From positions 124,001-188,000 of IMG/VR virus record IMGVR_UViG_3300031857_000010: a DNA stretch of 64,000 bases. One strand, given 5' to 3'. The notes under the pieces are model-generated. The model was given only the letters and a program-made list of their open reading frames with translations. It made no database searches and was not told where the DNA came from. A program made the position numbers and the translations under genes. This stretch comes from a virus. Below, in pieces: positions 8,384 through 16,684 of the stretch (position 1 is the first letter of the stretch; each line of letters starts with the position of its first letter).

Positions 8384-8631
8384 ACTAATCTATCACATAT
8401 TTTGAGTAAAATATTTTCTTCTTCAACAGTAAGTTGGTGTCTATTAATTTTCAATTTATCTAAAGAATTTTCCCATTCATTATCTTTAGTTGATTTTTTG
8501 TTATCAATAACGTTCTGATCTAAATGTCCATCCTCTCTCAAACATTGTATAATGTAATCAACATCCCTTTTACTGCAATTCGATAAAAACTCATCAATAT
8601 CAATGTCAACATCTAAGGTGATCCAGCTCAT
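8380..8631 (-). CDS. Hypothetical acidic protein (83 aa)
   Basis: This small acidic protein starts MSWITLDVDIDIDEFLSNCS and has predicted helices throughout. It overlaps the Cys-rich gene by 4 nt and lies 11 nt downstream of the adenylosuccinate-synthetase-like gene, so it is in the same transcript. Confidence 0.75.
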   Translation of the reverse strand: MSWITLDVDIDIDEFLSNCSKRDVDYIIQCLREDGHLDQNVIDNKKSTKDNEWENSLDKLKINRHQLTVEEENILLKICDRLV

Positions 8632-8642
8632 ATTATTTTTTT

Positions 8643-9641
8643 TTATACTGTTAAGGGACTTTTACTAAACTCTATTTTAATTCCTTCACCTTCTAATTCA
8701 GAAATTAAATACATACAGAAATCTTCTGAAGAGGCAAATTTTTTCAAACTACCTTTGTAATTTAGTTTAAAGATACCTATTTCCTCTAATATATCTAATT
8801 TGTTTATTATTAAATGATTTACTCCATTAATTTTCATCCCCATTTTAACAACATCAAGATCCATCCAATTTATTTGTCTTGGTCTTCCGGTTGTTGCACC
8901 ATATTCATTGCCCAATTCTCTAATATTTTCAAATATTTCTTCATCACCTTCAAAGTTTTTGCTTCCAACATATGTTGCATAAACTTTAGCAATTCCTATT
9001 GTGTTGCGTATGTATTTAGGTGGAACTCCATTTAATATTGCACCTCCAACAGTACAATGAGAACTAGTTACATAAGGATAATCCCCCCAATCAATATCTA
9101 ATTCAAAACCTTGAGCTCCTTCAAAAAGAATTTTTACTTCCTTATCTCCGTAAAATTCTTTATAAGTATCAATCACAAATTCTTGAAGTTCGGGGATATC
9201 TCCAGCCCTTGTTCCTTTGCGAGAATACTTATCACGATATGCAGGACCATTTCCTTTTTTGGTGGTTCCTATTTTATTTTCAGATAATTCTTCAAACAAA
9301 TGTTCATCAGTAATTACATGTGTCCTTTTGTCAATACGAAGATATTTTCTTACTTCCAATCCTTTTGATTCTATTTCTTGAATTTCTTTAAATAGGTCTT
9401 TGACATTTACTACACATCCAACCCCTATAACACTTTTTAAACCATATGCAAATCCAATAGGAATATAATGTGTTACAATTTTTTGGCCTTTATGGTAAAC
9501 TGTATGTCCAGCATTTCCTCCTCCGTTATATCTAACAACGTGAGTGTATTCATCTTCTTTTGAAGCAAGAAAATGTGCAACTTTTCCTTTACCAGTATCA
9601 CCAGCTTGAAGGTCTACAATAATATCTGCGTATTTTATCAT
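8643..9641 (-). CDS. purA: Short adenylosuccinate synthetase, PurA/PurZ type (332 aa)
   Basis: PurA joins IMP and aspartate using GTP; phage PurZ makes the analogous diaminopurine precursor from (d)GMP. The P-loop reads DLQAGDTGKGK (residues 10-20) where PurA has GTQWGDEGKGK, so the catalytic Asp is kept (D15) but the next Glu is Thr, as in PurZ (GST). H46 in GGGNAGHT matches the catalytic His. Other PurA blocks are IGTTKKGNGPAY (124-135), EGAQG, YPYVTSS, GATTGRPRQINW (248-259) and the base-specificity NKLD (280-283). It is about 100 residues shorter than cellular PurA (about 430) and near PurZ size (about 345). It therefore looks like an intermediate or PurZ0-like enzyme. No DatZ, MazZ or PolA partner is seen in this window. 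Confidence 0.88.
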   Translation of the reverse strand: MIKYADIIVDLQAGDTGKGKVAHFLASKEDEYTHVVRYNGGGNAGHTVYHKGQKIVTHYIPIGFAYGLKSVIGVGCVVNVKDLFKEIQEIESKGLEVRKYLRIDKRTHVITDEHLFEELSENKIGTTKKGNGPAYRDKYSRKGTRAGDIPELQEFVIDTYKEFYGDKEVKILFEGAQGFELDIDWGDYPYVTSSHCTVGGAILNGVPPKYIRNTIGIAKVYATYVGSKNFEGDEEIFENIRELGNEYGATTGRPRQINWMDLDVVKMGMKINGVNHLIINKLDILEEIGIFKLNYKGSLKKFASSEDFCMYLISELEGEGIKIEFSKSPLTV

Positions 9642-9647
9642 ATTTTT

Positions 9648-10346
9648 TTAATTATATTCTTCGTAAAATTCATCTATATCTAGAAGAATGTGTTTAGTAT
9701 CGTTTATGTATTCGGTATTAGGAAAATGAAAATGACCATACAAATGTAATTTTATTTTGTTTCCATTTTCATTTAATTGTTTCCACATGAGATCAACAAA
9801 ATTTCGCTCCTTATCTAACTCTTCAATCAACGTATCATCTTTCATAGCATATGAATAAACTAAGCCATTGAAAAAAGTTGGTTTGTTGAAGCTCATGCAT
9901 GTATGAGTTACAAGAACATCTATTTCATTTATGTTTTTTAATTTTTCTTCATCATAAATAAAAATTTCATCTTTCCAATAACTTATTCCTTCTTGTCTGA
10001 GTTTCCTATCAATGCTTACGGCACCACCAACAAATAAGTGATTATAACCATTTAGATTCATGGTGGTATAATCCGGTAAGAATTTAATATTATCATAATC
10101 GTGATTACCATCAAAATAATCTGGATTATCATGATTGCCTCTTATGACTAATATTGTATGATTTTTCTTTTTTAATTTTTTACTTATGTTTTTTAATTCA
10201 TGGTGTTCGTAGTTAGGTTTAAATCCAATTCCAAAATCACCAACTTGAATTATGTTACAATTTTCACGATCTTTATTGTGATGCATCCAACCAATCAATT
10301 GATTGAAATTGCCATGTATGTCCCCTAAGTAAATTGTATCTTTCAT
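9648..10346 (-). CDS. Calcineurin-like metallophosphoesterase (232 aa)
   Basis: The metal-binding motifs are in canonical order: GDIHGN (D9, H11), GDFGIGF (D37), RGNHD (N71, H72), THTCM and YGHFHF near the C-terminus. The fold is that of serine/threonine phosphatases, cyclic-nucleotide phosphodiesterases and phage lambda phosphatase. The substrate cannot be told from sequence; nucleotide, RNA-end or protein phosphatase are all possible. It lies 6 nt upstream of the PurA/PurZ-like gene. Confidence 0.88.
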   Translation of the reverse strand: MKDTIYLGDIHGNFNQLIGWMHHNKDRENCNIIQVGDFGIGFKPNYEHHELKNISKKLKKKNHTILVIRGNHDNPDYFDGNHDYDNIKFLPDYTTMNLNGYNHLFVGGAVSIDRKLRQEGISYWKDEIFIYDEEKLKNINEIDVLVTHTCMSFNKPTFFNGLVYSYAMKDDTLIEELDKERNFVDLMWKQLNENGNKIKLHLYGHFHFPNTEYINDTKHILLDIDEFYEEYN

Positions 10347-10375
10347 AATAAGTTTTTGTAAAAATATAAAAAAAA

Positions 10376-10942
10376 TTATAATATCTCGTCAATTACGGAT
10401 AATTTAAGAGCTTCCTCGGCAGTCATAAACCAGTCAATTTTCTTTTCATAAACTTCTTTCAATCTTTCTTTAGATATTTTTGTTTTTTCTAAAGTAATTT
10501 TTTCAATTAATTTCTGTAATCTTTTTGTTTCTTGGACATCCTCTTCAATACTTTTAATTGTACCCATGGTAATGCTACTGGCTTGATGATAAAGAGGTGT
10601 AGAATATTTATAAGCAAATCTTTTATGTCCGGAAATCAAAATTATAAAACCACAAGACATTGCAGCACCCATACAAATTGTGTGAATTGGAATCTCTGAT
10701 TTCTCCATTACAGAAATTAAACTCATACATTGGTAAATACTTCCACCATAAGAATCTATGTATAATTTAATTGGTTGTGGATCGTATTTAAAACCGAAAT
10801 ATTCAGCTTGTTTAACTAGAAATTGATCGTCCTCATTTATTTCTATAATTTTTTTTGTCAATGAAGAAACTGAAGATTGATCAACCTGTTCTGAAAAAAA
10901 TAAATTTCTATCCTTGGGCAATCTTAAAACGCTATTTTCCAT
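10376..10942 (-). CDS. clpP: ClpP-family serine protease (188 aa)
   Basis: The catalytic triad of ClpP is complete: S96 in MGAAMSCGF, H119 in LYHQASS and D170 in KKIDWFMTAEEA. The substrate-binding strand YIDSYGGSIYQC is also present. Phage ClpP-like enzymes act either as prohead/capsid maturation proteases or as independent proteases; no AAA+ partner is visible here. The length is typical for the core domain, and there is no long propeptide. A bidirectional-looking terminator lies upstream (10990-11019), so this gene starts a new transcript. Confidence 0.9.
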   Translation of the reverse strand: MENSVLRLPKDRNLFFSEQVDQSSVSSLTKKIIEINEDDQFLVKQAEYFGFKYDPQPIKLYIDSYGGSIYQCMSLISVMEKSEIPIHTICMGAAMSCGFIILISGHKRFAYKYSTPLYHQASSITMGTIKSIEEDVQETKRLQKLIEKITLEKTKISKERLKEVYEKKIDWFMTAEEALKLSVIDEIL

Positions 10943-10989
10943 ATATTTTTTTATTTAATTATAAAATTAGAAAAAAAATATGTTAAATC

Positions 10990-11019
10990 AAAAAGGCCCC
11001 AAAAAAATGGAGCCTTTTT
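10990..11019 (-). terminator. Intrinsic terminator after 602-aa structural gene
   Basis: A strong stem AAAAAGGCTCC / GGGGCCTTTTT is present with T tracts on both sides, so it could terminate either strand. It follows the stop of the minus-strand 602-aa gene at 11042. Confidence 0.85.
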
Positions 11020-11041
11020 ATTATAGATTAATCTAAATTAA

Positions 11042-12850
11042 TTAAATTAAATTTCTTTTATGAAGTTGATTAAATAAAACTTTAAAAGCTTCATTTAGAT
11101 TTCTATTAAAACCTATTCTATTTCTTTTGTAATCTGTTCCAGTAGTTTCCTCTCCGGGTTTTGCAGTTACTACTTTTTGTTTAGATCCAGTTTGTGCAGC
11201 CATTTCAGGTTCCTTTTTTGCTGTTTTTTTAGATGCAGGTTTCTTCTTAGTTACTTTTGCACCTGTAGAAGTGGCTTTCTTAGCTTTTGTTGGCTCTGCT
11301 TTTGCTGTTTGTTGTGTTGTAGTTGCATCAGCATTTCCAAATGTTGGAACATTTCCTGATACAGTATAACTTGATGTGGATTTATCTGAGCCGGGCTGAG
11401 TGTAATTAATTTGAGTTTCCCCTTTTTTATTTTTAGTTACTTTACTCTTTTTAGTGTCAGCTACTGGTTCTTCTTTTGTTTTAGTTTTTTTGACTGTTTT
11501 TGGAACTGCTAAATCATTCATACTAACCAGTAAATCTTTTAAAGTCTTCATTCTAGAAGATTTTAAACCTTTATATCTAAGACCTTTTACCAAAGCTCCG
11601 GCAGCTACGAGTCCTATTCCTAATGGACCCAAAACACCACCTAAACCTTTAGCAGCTGCATAGCCAGCACCAGTTTTTATAACTGTCATCATAGCAATTT
11701 TTGGAACCATACTAGTAATTGCTCCTACAATAACACCTCCGGGTTTTGTAACTAAAACATCTCCTATTTCTTTTCCAGTTCCTGCTATTTTACCTTTAAA
11801 AATTTCTCCTAAAGTGTCACCTTGACCATGAGGATTTTTTACAATGTCTGTCAAAGCCATTTTTGCTCCAGCAGCATCAGGAAACAAACCGCCTTTTTGT
11901 GTCAAAAGATCAATACCTTTTTGAGCGTTACCATTTCCAAGTTTTTCTAATCCTTTTATAAAATCTTCTGGTGAAGAAGCAGCAGTTAATTTGCTACCTA
12001 GAGTAGCATTCAAAGTCTGTGTTAATCCATTTCCCGGTTGAACTGAACCTAATACTTTTGTGGTATCTTGGGACATCCAATCAGTAACTGGAACTTGGGA
12101 TTTAGCAGCAAAAAGATTTTTGAACCAATCTGTATTAACTAACCAACTAAATGCACCTAAAGCTGTTCCAATACCTAAAAGAGTTAAAGGTGCTTTATTG
12201 CTCTTGTATACTTTTTCTGTTTCCGTCTCTTTAGAACCAGTTAATGGACCTGCTACTGCTTTAGCTTCTAGTAAAATGTGTTGATTTTCTTGATAAAATT
12301 TTTCATCATTCTCATTAAACATTCTATAAACTGAAGCCAAATCATAATCTACAGTCTTTTGAATATACATTCTCAAAGATTTGATTATGTTATTTGCTTT
12401 TTTTGGACTTAAATAACCTTTGGAATCTGGTGGTAATTTTGTTGCTGCTACTACACTCTCATAAACTTGTCCTATGGCTTGAACTCCTGCAATGAATTGT
12501 TCTTTGTCTTTGACGTTAGGAAAACCCGGAAATTGGGATTTTAAGGTTTTATCTAAATCTCTAATCATTTTGTTGCCTCTTTTACTCATTTCTGAGTCAA
12601 TCTGAGTTTGAGCTGCTGCTTTAGCTTTACTTTGACCAAAATATTTTCCCCCTGCAGTTATTGTTCCTAATTTACTTGCACCATATTTAGCTTTTGTAAA
12701 TAAATTTGACAAACCTTGTTTTATTTTACTAAAAAGCCCTTCGTTTAACATTTTTTCTGCTTCTTGTTGGTCAGAGGCAATTTTATTATTAATAAGATAA
12801 TTAACAATATTTTGTCTTAATTGTATTTCGCTTAATAATTTATTTTCCAT
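11042..12850 (-). CDS. Putative virion-associated protein (602 aa)
   Basis: The N-terminus carries an amphipathic helix (LSEIQLRQNIVNYLINNK) like other proteins in this window, followed by LFSKIKQGLSNLFTKAKYG. Two to three hydrophobic Gly/Ala-rich segments are seen at about 222-240, 370-400 and 402-425, which could be membrane-interacting. The C-terminal 150 residues are a low-complexity Lys/Thr/Ala tail (TKKKPASKKTAKKEP). Its large size, the helix tag, the repetitive tail and the next-door candidate virion genes suggest a structural or ejected protein. No enzymatic motif is found. Divergent promoters probably lie in 12851-12924. Confidence 0.6.
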   Translation of the reverse strand: MENKLLSEIQLRQNIVNYLINNKIASDQQEAEKMLNEGLFSKIKQGLSNLFTKAKYGASKLGTITAGGKYFGQSKAKAAAQTQIDSEMSKRGNKMIRDLDKTLKSQFPGFPNVKDKEQFIAGVQAIGQVYESVVAATKLPPDSKGYLSPKKANNIIKSLRMYIQKTVDYDLASVYRMFNENDEKFYQENQHILLEAKAVAGPLTGSKETETEKVYKSNKAPLTLLGIGTALGAFSWLVNTDWFKNLFAAKSQVPVTDWMSQDTTKVLGSVQPGNGLTQTLNATLGSKLTAASSPEDFIKGLEKLGNGNAQKGIDLLTQKGGLFPDAAGAKMALTDIVKNPHGQGDTLGEIFKGKIAGTGKEIGDVLVTKPGGVIVGAITSMVPKIAMMTVIKTGAGYAAAKGLGGVLGPLGIGLVAAGALVKGLRYKGLKSSRMKTLKDLLVSMNDLAVPKTVKKTKTKEEPVADTKKSKVTKNKKGETQINYTQPGSDKSTSSYTVSGNVPTFGNADATTTQQTAKAEPTKAKKATSTGAKVTKKKPASKKTAKKEPEMAAQTGSKQKVVTAKPGEETTGTDYKRNRIGFNRNLNEAFKVLFNQLHKRNLI

Positions 12851-12924
12851 TTAAAAGAGTGTATAATATATCAAATAAATAGTATAAAATCTTAAAAATT
12901 ATTCTATTTATTTTAAAAAATAAG

Positions 12925-14418
12925 ATGTTAAGGGATTTAGTAAGAAAAATATTAATTAATGAGGTTTTTGATAGTTTATTACTTGAAGGACCAGAGGAAA
13001 TTCAAAAAATAAAGGATACATATTATCCTAATTTGAAAATTAAGGAAGATACTATTAACTCCATATATAATTCACTGAAAGACAATCAAATACTTAAAAA
13101 AAGTTATATTAATTGGATTTTCTTACTTATTAAAAATAGAGTCCCTAGAGTTGTCGAAGACCTTGACACAATAGCAAAAAATTTAAAAATTTTTAATTCA
13201 AAATCCTCTCAGATTGCAGCTGACGGTATTCCCACAATGCTTTATAAACAGAATGGGGATTTGGTTTATTCTAAACAACAAGATCTTTATGATGTTGTAG
13301 CAAAATATGCTAAAACAGAGGAGGGTGGCGAAAAAAACCTGATAACAAAAGGTGAATATTTAGTTTCTAAAGGTCAAGCAAGAAAAATTTATGAAGATTC
13401 AAATTATGTAGTCTTTTCACCTGATACATACGATGCTTCAAAGGAATTGGCTTGTCTTTCTCAATGGTGTACAAGATTTCCTGATATGTATAAACATTAT
13501 TCTAGTCAAGGGCCTTTATATATTATTTTAGATAAAAATACATTAGGTACTCAGGATAAGAATAGAATGATTCAATTCCATATCCCTTCAAAACAATTTA
13601 AGGATGTTAATGATAGGGAAGTTCCAAATAGAAGAGAATTTATGAATAATCTAAAAGGATTATTTAATACGATGTTTCCATCTGCCTTGAAAGAATTTCA
13701 ACTAGTTCAAGATGGAAAGAGAGAGATTGATGATTTGACAGATTCAACAAAACAATCAAGGTATATAATGCCTTCAGAATATTGGGATGAATTAGATATA
13801 CCTTGTGATGAAATACAAGAAAAAGTTGCAAGAGAATTAGGGGTGGACTGTAAAGATGTTGAAGAAGGTGATTATGGATATGTAGTAGATGATAAGGTTT
13901 ATAGAGTGGAATCAGTATCAGATGCTACTGATGGTGCAATAGATTCAATGTTAAATTCTGGAATGGAAGATGAATGGTTTATTGATTGGGTATTATCTGA
14001 TTATACTTGGGAAAATGTGTATCCAAAAGGAGAAATAGACATATCTAGAGCAGTGGAGAATGAATTTGGTGATGATTGGAAAAATGTTTATAATACTTTT
14101 GAAAATGGTCTCAAAGATCGTGATTTAGAGTACACAGAAGAACAAATAGAAAATGGTGATTTCATTGAAGATATAACCTACAATATGTTCTTAGATGTCA
14201 TGGAAGCATATCGTGGAGATAATCCCGTAAAATATTATACCTCTGAGATGGGAATGAAATTAAGTGATTTGAATTTCATTGATCTAGATGAAGATGCCAA
14301 AAGATATTTTGAAAATTGTTATGATGATTGCTTGGCAAGTTGGGTGAGTGGATATGACGGCTCTGCTTATTATTTTGATATAGATGGAGTTGATCACATA
14401 ATGTACAGAACTGATTAA
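12925..14418 (+). CDS. Large-phage conserved protein with WCT motif (497 aa)
   Basis: The N-terminus MLRDLVRKILINEVF is the same type of short amphipathic tag seen in several proteins of this window. Around residues 176-202 a block ACLSQWCTRFPDMYKHYSSQ followed by GPLYIILD resembles a motif I associate with large-phage proteins of unknown function. The C-terminal 200 residues are very acidic (many Asp/Glu) and Tyr/Trp-rich. It is divergent from the 602-aa gene and converges on the 119-aa gene with a 4-nt overlap of stops. A virion role is suggested by context only. Confidence 0.7.
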   Translation: MLRDLVRKILINEVFDSLLLEGPEEIQKIKDTYYPNLKIKEDTINSIYNSLKDNQILKKSYINWIFLLIKNRVPRVVEDLDTIAKNLKIFNSKSSQIAADGIPTMLYKQNGDLVYSKQQDLYDVVAKYAKTEEGGEKNLITKGEYLVSKGQARKIYEDSNYVVFSPDTYDASKELACLSQWCTRFPDMYKHYSSQGPLYIILDKNTLGTQDKNRMIQFHIPSKQFKDVNDREVPNRREFMNNLKGLFNTMFPSALKEFQLVQDGKREIDDLTDSTKQSRYIMPSEYWDELDIPCDEIQEKVARELGVDCKDVEEGDYGYVVDDKVYRVESVSDATDGAIDSMLNSGMEDEWFIDWVLSDYTWENVYPKGEIDISRAVENEFGDDWKNVYNTFENGLKDRDLEYTEEQIENGDFIEDITYNMFLDVMEAYRGDNPVKYYTSEMGMKLSDLNFIDLDEDAKRYFENCYDDCLASWVSGYDGSAYYFDIDGVDHIMYRTD

Positions 14419-14774
14419 AATAAATCATTATCGTTCTCTACATCTTTTAAAAATTCCAACATATATTCTTTTAATTCTTCTAATTGACTTTCTTTAAGTT
14501 TTATGGGTTTTTTCTTTATTTTTTTTTCAGATAGAGACAATTCACCATCTTTTCCAACATAATAATTTGAATTAATAATTATTTCGTGTTCTAAAGAATA
14601 ATGTAGTCTAACCCTGTCAATACAAGAATCAATATCTTCTTTTATTTCTGTATATGTAAATCTTAATCCATCGAAATCGCATATTTCAAAAATTTGATCA
14701 TCTTTATAAACATCTCCAGACTCTGAAGACCAGAATGTATACCAGTAGGAGCTAAACCAACGAGAATAACTCAT
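14415..14774 (-). CDS. Hypothetical protein (119 aa)
   Basis: The N-terminus is aromatic (MSYSRWFSSYWYTFWSSESG). The middle is polar and contains EICDFDGLRFTYTEIKEDID; the C-terminal helix is acidic. It is convergent with the 497-aa plus-strand gene (stops overlap by 4 nt) and 3 nt from the upstream gene. No family is recognised. Confidence 0.7.
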   Translation of the reverse strand: MSYSRWFSSYWYTFWSSESGDVYKDDQIFEICDFDGLRFTYTEIKEDIDSCIDRVRLHYSLEHEIIINSNYYVGKDGELSLSEKKIKKKPIKLKESQLEELKEYMLEFLKDVENDNDLF

Positions 14775-14777
14775 AAA

Positions 14778-15044
14778 TTATTTTTTTTGGATACCTATGA
14801 TTTTTCTTAAAAAACTTTTTACTTTTTTATCGTCCATTTTTACCCAGATTTGATTACCAATCAATTGAATTCTGTTTGTTATAAACCAATTATAAACCGT
14901 GGGATTTCTTCCAATAAAAGCTAAATTATCATTTGATACAGAATCTAACATTTCAGTATCCGGCATTTGATTAAAAGGAGTCATAAAATTCTCCTTAATT
15001 AAATCTCTAATTATTTCTCTTATTTTTTTTCGGTCAGACATCAA
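14778..15044 (-). CDS. Hypothetical protein with N-terminal phage tag helix (88 aa)
   Basis: The N-terminus KKIREIIRDLIKENF matches the recurrent amphipathic helix pattern hxRxhhRxhIxE found in other products here. The rest (residues 25-88) is a small domain ending in a basic helix (KKVKSFLRKIIGIQKK). A structural or packaged protein is possible, by analogy only. Confidence 0.7.
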   Translation of the reverse strand: MMSDRKKIREIIRDLIKENFMTPFNQMPDTEMLDSVSNDNLAFIGRNPTVYNWFITNRIQLIGNQIWVKMDDKKVKSFLRKIIGIQKK

Positions 15045-15055
15045 AAGTAAATAGT

Positions 15056-15379
15056 TTACATTTTATCTTTTTTGTCTATGAATTTCAAATACGGAATTTT
15101 TGAATGAGGTGTAAGCCTACTATATTTTTCATCCTTTTCATAAAATGTTCCTATTTCATTTGGGTGAAATAAGATTATTTTGAGATTTATATTTGGAATA
15201 TCGTTTTCTTCTGAGTCTATAGGTTCTACTAACAATCCAGTCAAAACAACATCTCCTATTTCTATTTTTTGTCCACTAGTGTATTTCTTGTTTCCTAATT
15301 TTTTATGACGATCATGATCTAATGGTATGGATTTTTTCACCATATCAAATAACCAATCGGGTATCATTTCATTTATCAT
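15056..15379 (-). CDS. Hypothetical protein (107 aa)
   Basis: Residues 35-100 look like a beta-barrel-type small domain (GQKIEIGDVVLTGLLVEPI, NLKIILFHPNEIG). It sits in a run of four small minus-strand genes with 7-11 nt spacing. No motif is recognised. Confidence 0.7.
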   Translation of the reverse strand: MINEMIPDWLFDMVKKSIPLDHDRHKKLGNKKYTSGQKIEIGDVVLTGLLVEPIDSEENDIPNINLKIILFHPNEIGTFYEKDEKYSRLTPHSKIPYLKFIDKKDKM

Positions 15380-15386
15380 GTTTGTT

Positions 15387-15665
15387 CTAAATTATAAGAT
15401 CATCAACATTAATGTTTTGGTCATTATATAATTCTGAAATTTGCTCAAAAATAATTTCAAATGCTTCCCAAGGATCAATTTGATCGTCTTTCTCCGTTTT
15501 CGCTTCAATTATATGTTCACACTTTTTCTTTAAGTTAGTTTGTATTTCCCATAAAACAATTGCCATGTCAGTAGATTTAACACATCTAAGATGCTCTCTT
15601 CTGTCATCTGGATCATTAAGATTAAATTCTAATGTTGCTTTCATAAAATAAATATTTTTTTTCAA
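15387..15665 (-). CDS. Hypothetical conserved-type phage protein (92 aa)
   Basis: It starts MKKNIYFMKATLEFNLNDPDD; residue 8 is an alternative start that gives MKATLEFNLNDPDDRREHLR, a form common among phage proteins of this kind. It is acidic at the C-terminus, with no catalytic motif. It is first in its group after the terminator of the 153-aa gene. Confidence 0.75.
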   Translation of the reverse strand: MKKNIYFMKATLEFNLNDPDDRREHLRCVKSTDMAIVLWEIQTNLKKKCEHIIEAKTEKDDQIDPWEAFEIIFEQISELYNDQNINVDDLII

Positions 15666-15689
15666 ATATAGTTATTTTTTAAAAAATAA

Positions 15690-15722
15690 AAAAGGGAAGA
15701 TATTTCTTCCCTTTTAATTTTT
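15690..15722 (-). terminator. Intrinsic terminator
   Basis: The stem AAAGGGAAGA / TCTTCCCTTT has a short loop and is followed on the minus strand by TTTTTTATTTTTT. It lies just after the stop of the 153-aa secreted protein gene at 15739. Confidence 0.85.
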
Positions 15723-15738
15723 TATTTATTTGTTTTTT

Positions 15739-16200
15739 TTATAATCCTTGGTCCAATCTACCAATCATTTCTTGGACAAACAGAATGCCTTTGATTATCT
15801 CAGATTTATCAGAATAGGGGATAATTTCATTAAGATTTTCATTTACTGTGCTGTTGTAGTTCTCTGCTTTCTCAGACACCCTGTTTCTCTTTGCATTTGT
15901 GTACTTGCTTTTTGGAATATCAATTTGTTTTACTCCGGAAGCTTGACCCTTAATGTTAAATGAAGCATAAGGAAGAATGTTGTTTAATGACTGGACTTGT
16001 TCAAGATAAATTTTTGTCAAATCCAATTTATTCATTTTTGACAAAGAGTCTTGCGAGTAAACTACACGACCATTTTGATTGTTTGCTAGTTTTGAAAACG
16101 AGCCAAGATTTGAAGTTTGACCAAAACACGCAGAAGATATGGTCAAAATTGCGATGAGTGAAAGGATTTTGTTTTTCATTTTGTTTTTAGGTTTGTTCAT
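15739..16200 (-). CDS. Secreted hypothetical protein (153 aa)
   Basis: A clear signal peptide with a charged start (MNKPKNKMKNKI) and hydrophobic core ends near ACFGQ (residue 28). The mature part is polar, with helix-rich segments (KLDLTKIYLEQVQSLNNIL, NENLNEIIPYSDKSEIIKGI). An alternative start is M8. It would be periplasmic or secreted. It shares a transcript with the next secreted protein gene upstream and ends in its own terminator. Confidence 0.75.
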   Translation of the reverse strand: MNKPKNKMKNKILSLIAILTISSACFGQTSNLGSFSKLANNQNGRVVYSQDSLSKMNKLDLTKIYLEQVQSLNNILPYASFNIKGQASGVKQIDIPKSKYTNAKRNRVSEKAENYNSTVNENLNEIIPYSDKSEIIKGILFVQEMIGRLDQGL

Positions 16201-16210
16201 TTTTAAAGTT

Positions 16211-16630
16211 TTAATTATTGTTTATTGAATTTAAGTTGTTGTATGTTGCTTTGGGATAAAAATAAAAATTATAGTATCCCTCTTTGAAATCTGATTTTAC
16301 AATATTATCGAGACTCTCCCAATTATTATTATTAATTTTCGTAAAATGCTTATCAATTAATTTTTTTAGTGGTTTTACCTTTTTTGGGTTCAGAACAGTA
16401 ATTTTATAAAGATAACACACGTTAAATTCAACATACCACCTTTTAATATAATCTTTTTCATTATGGATAAAAACTGTATTGGATTTAACATTATATTGAA
16501 CAGTATAATCTATATCATTTTCTTTGAGAGTTTCTTTAAGCTCTTCTAAAGGGCAATAATTACAAATTTGTGCATTAGCCTCAAAATTAAGGCAAAACAG
16601 CGTAAATATAAGAAATTTAACAATATCCAT
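16211..16630 (-). CDS. Secreted hypothetical protein (139 aa)
   Basis: The signal peptide spans residues 1-20 (MDIVKFLIFTLFCLNFEANA), followed by QICNYCP. The mature domain resembles in layout the 129-aa secreted protein at 32776-33165 (Cys pair, a helix LKKLIDKHFTKINNNNWE, then GYYNFYFYP), suggesting distant paralogy. A TGTAAC/CGTTT promoter-like element lies immediately upstream. Confidence 0.75.
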   Translation of the reverse strand: MDIVKFLIFTLFCLNFEANAQICNYCPLEELKETLKENDIDYTVQYNVKSNTVFIHNEKDYIKRWYVEFNVCYLYKITVLNPKKVKPLKKLIDKHFTKINNNNWESLDNIVKSDFKEGYYNFYFYPKATYNNLNSINNN

Positions 16631-16645
16631 ATCGCTAATTTTCGA

Positions 16646-16676
16646 ATTTAAACGAAATTAATTATAAAAAGTTACA
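16646..16676 (-). promoter_or_regulatory. Putative phage promoter, TGTAAC-N-CGTTTAAAT type
   Basis: On the minus strand TGTAACTTTT starts at 16676 and CGTTTAAAT at 16654 (offset 22), preceded by TTTTTAATTTAAAAT. It is placed 24 nt upstream of the ATG at 16630 and is nearly identical to the copies at 2118 and 34149. Confidence 0.65.
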
Positions 16677-16684
16677 ATTTTAAA

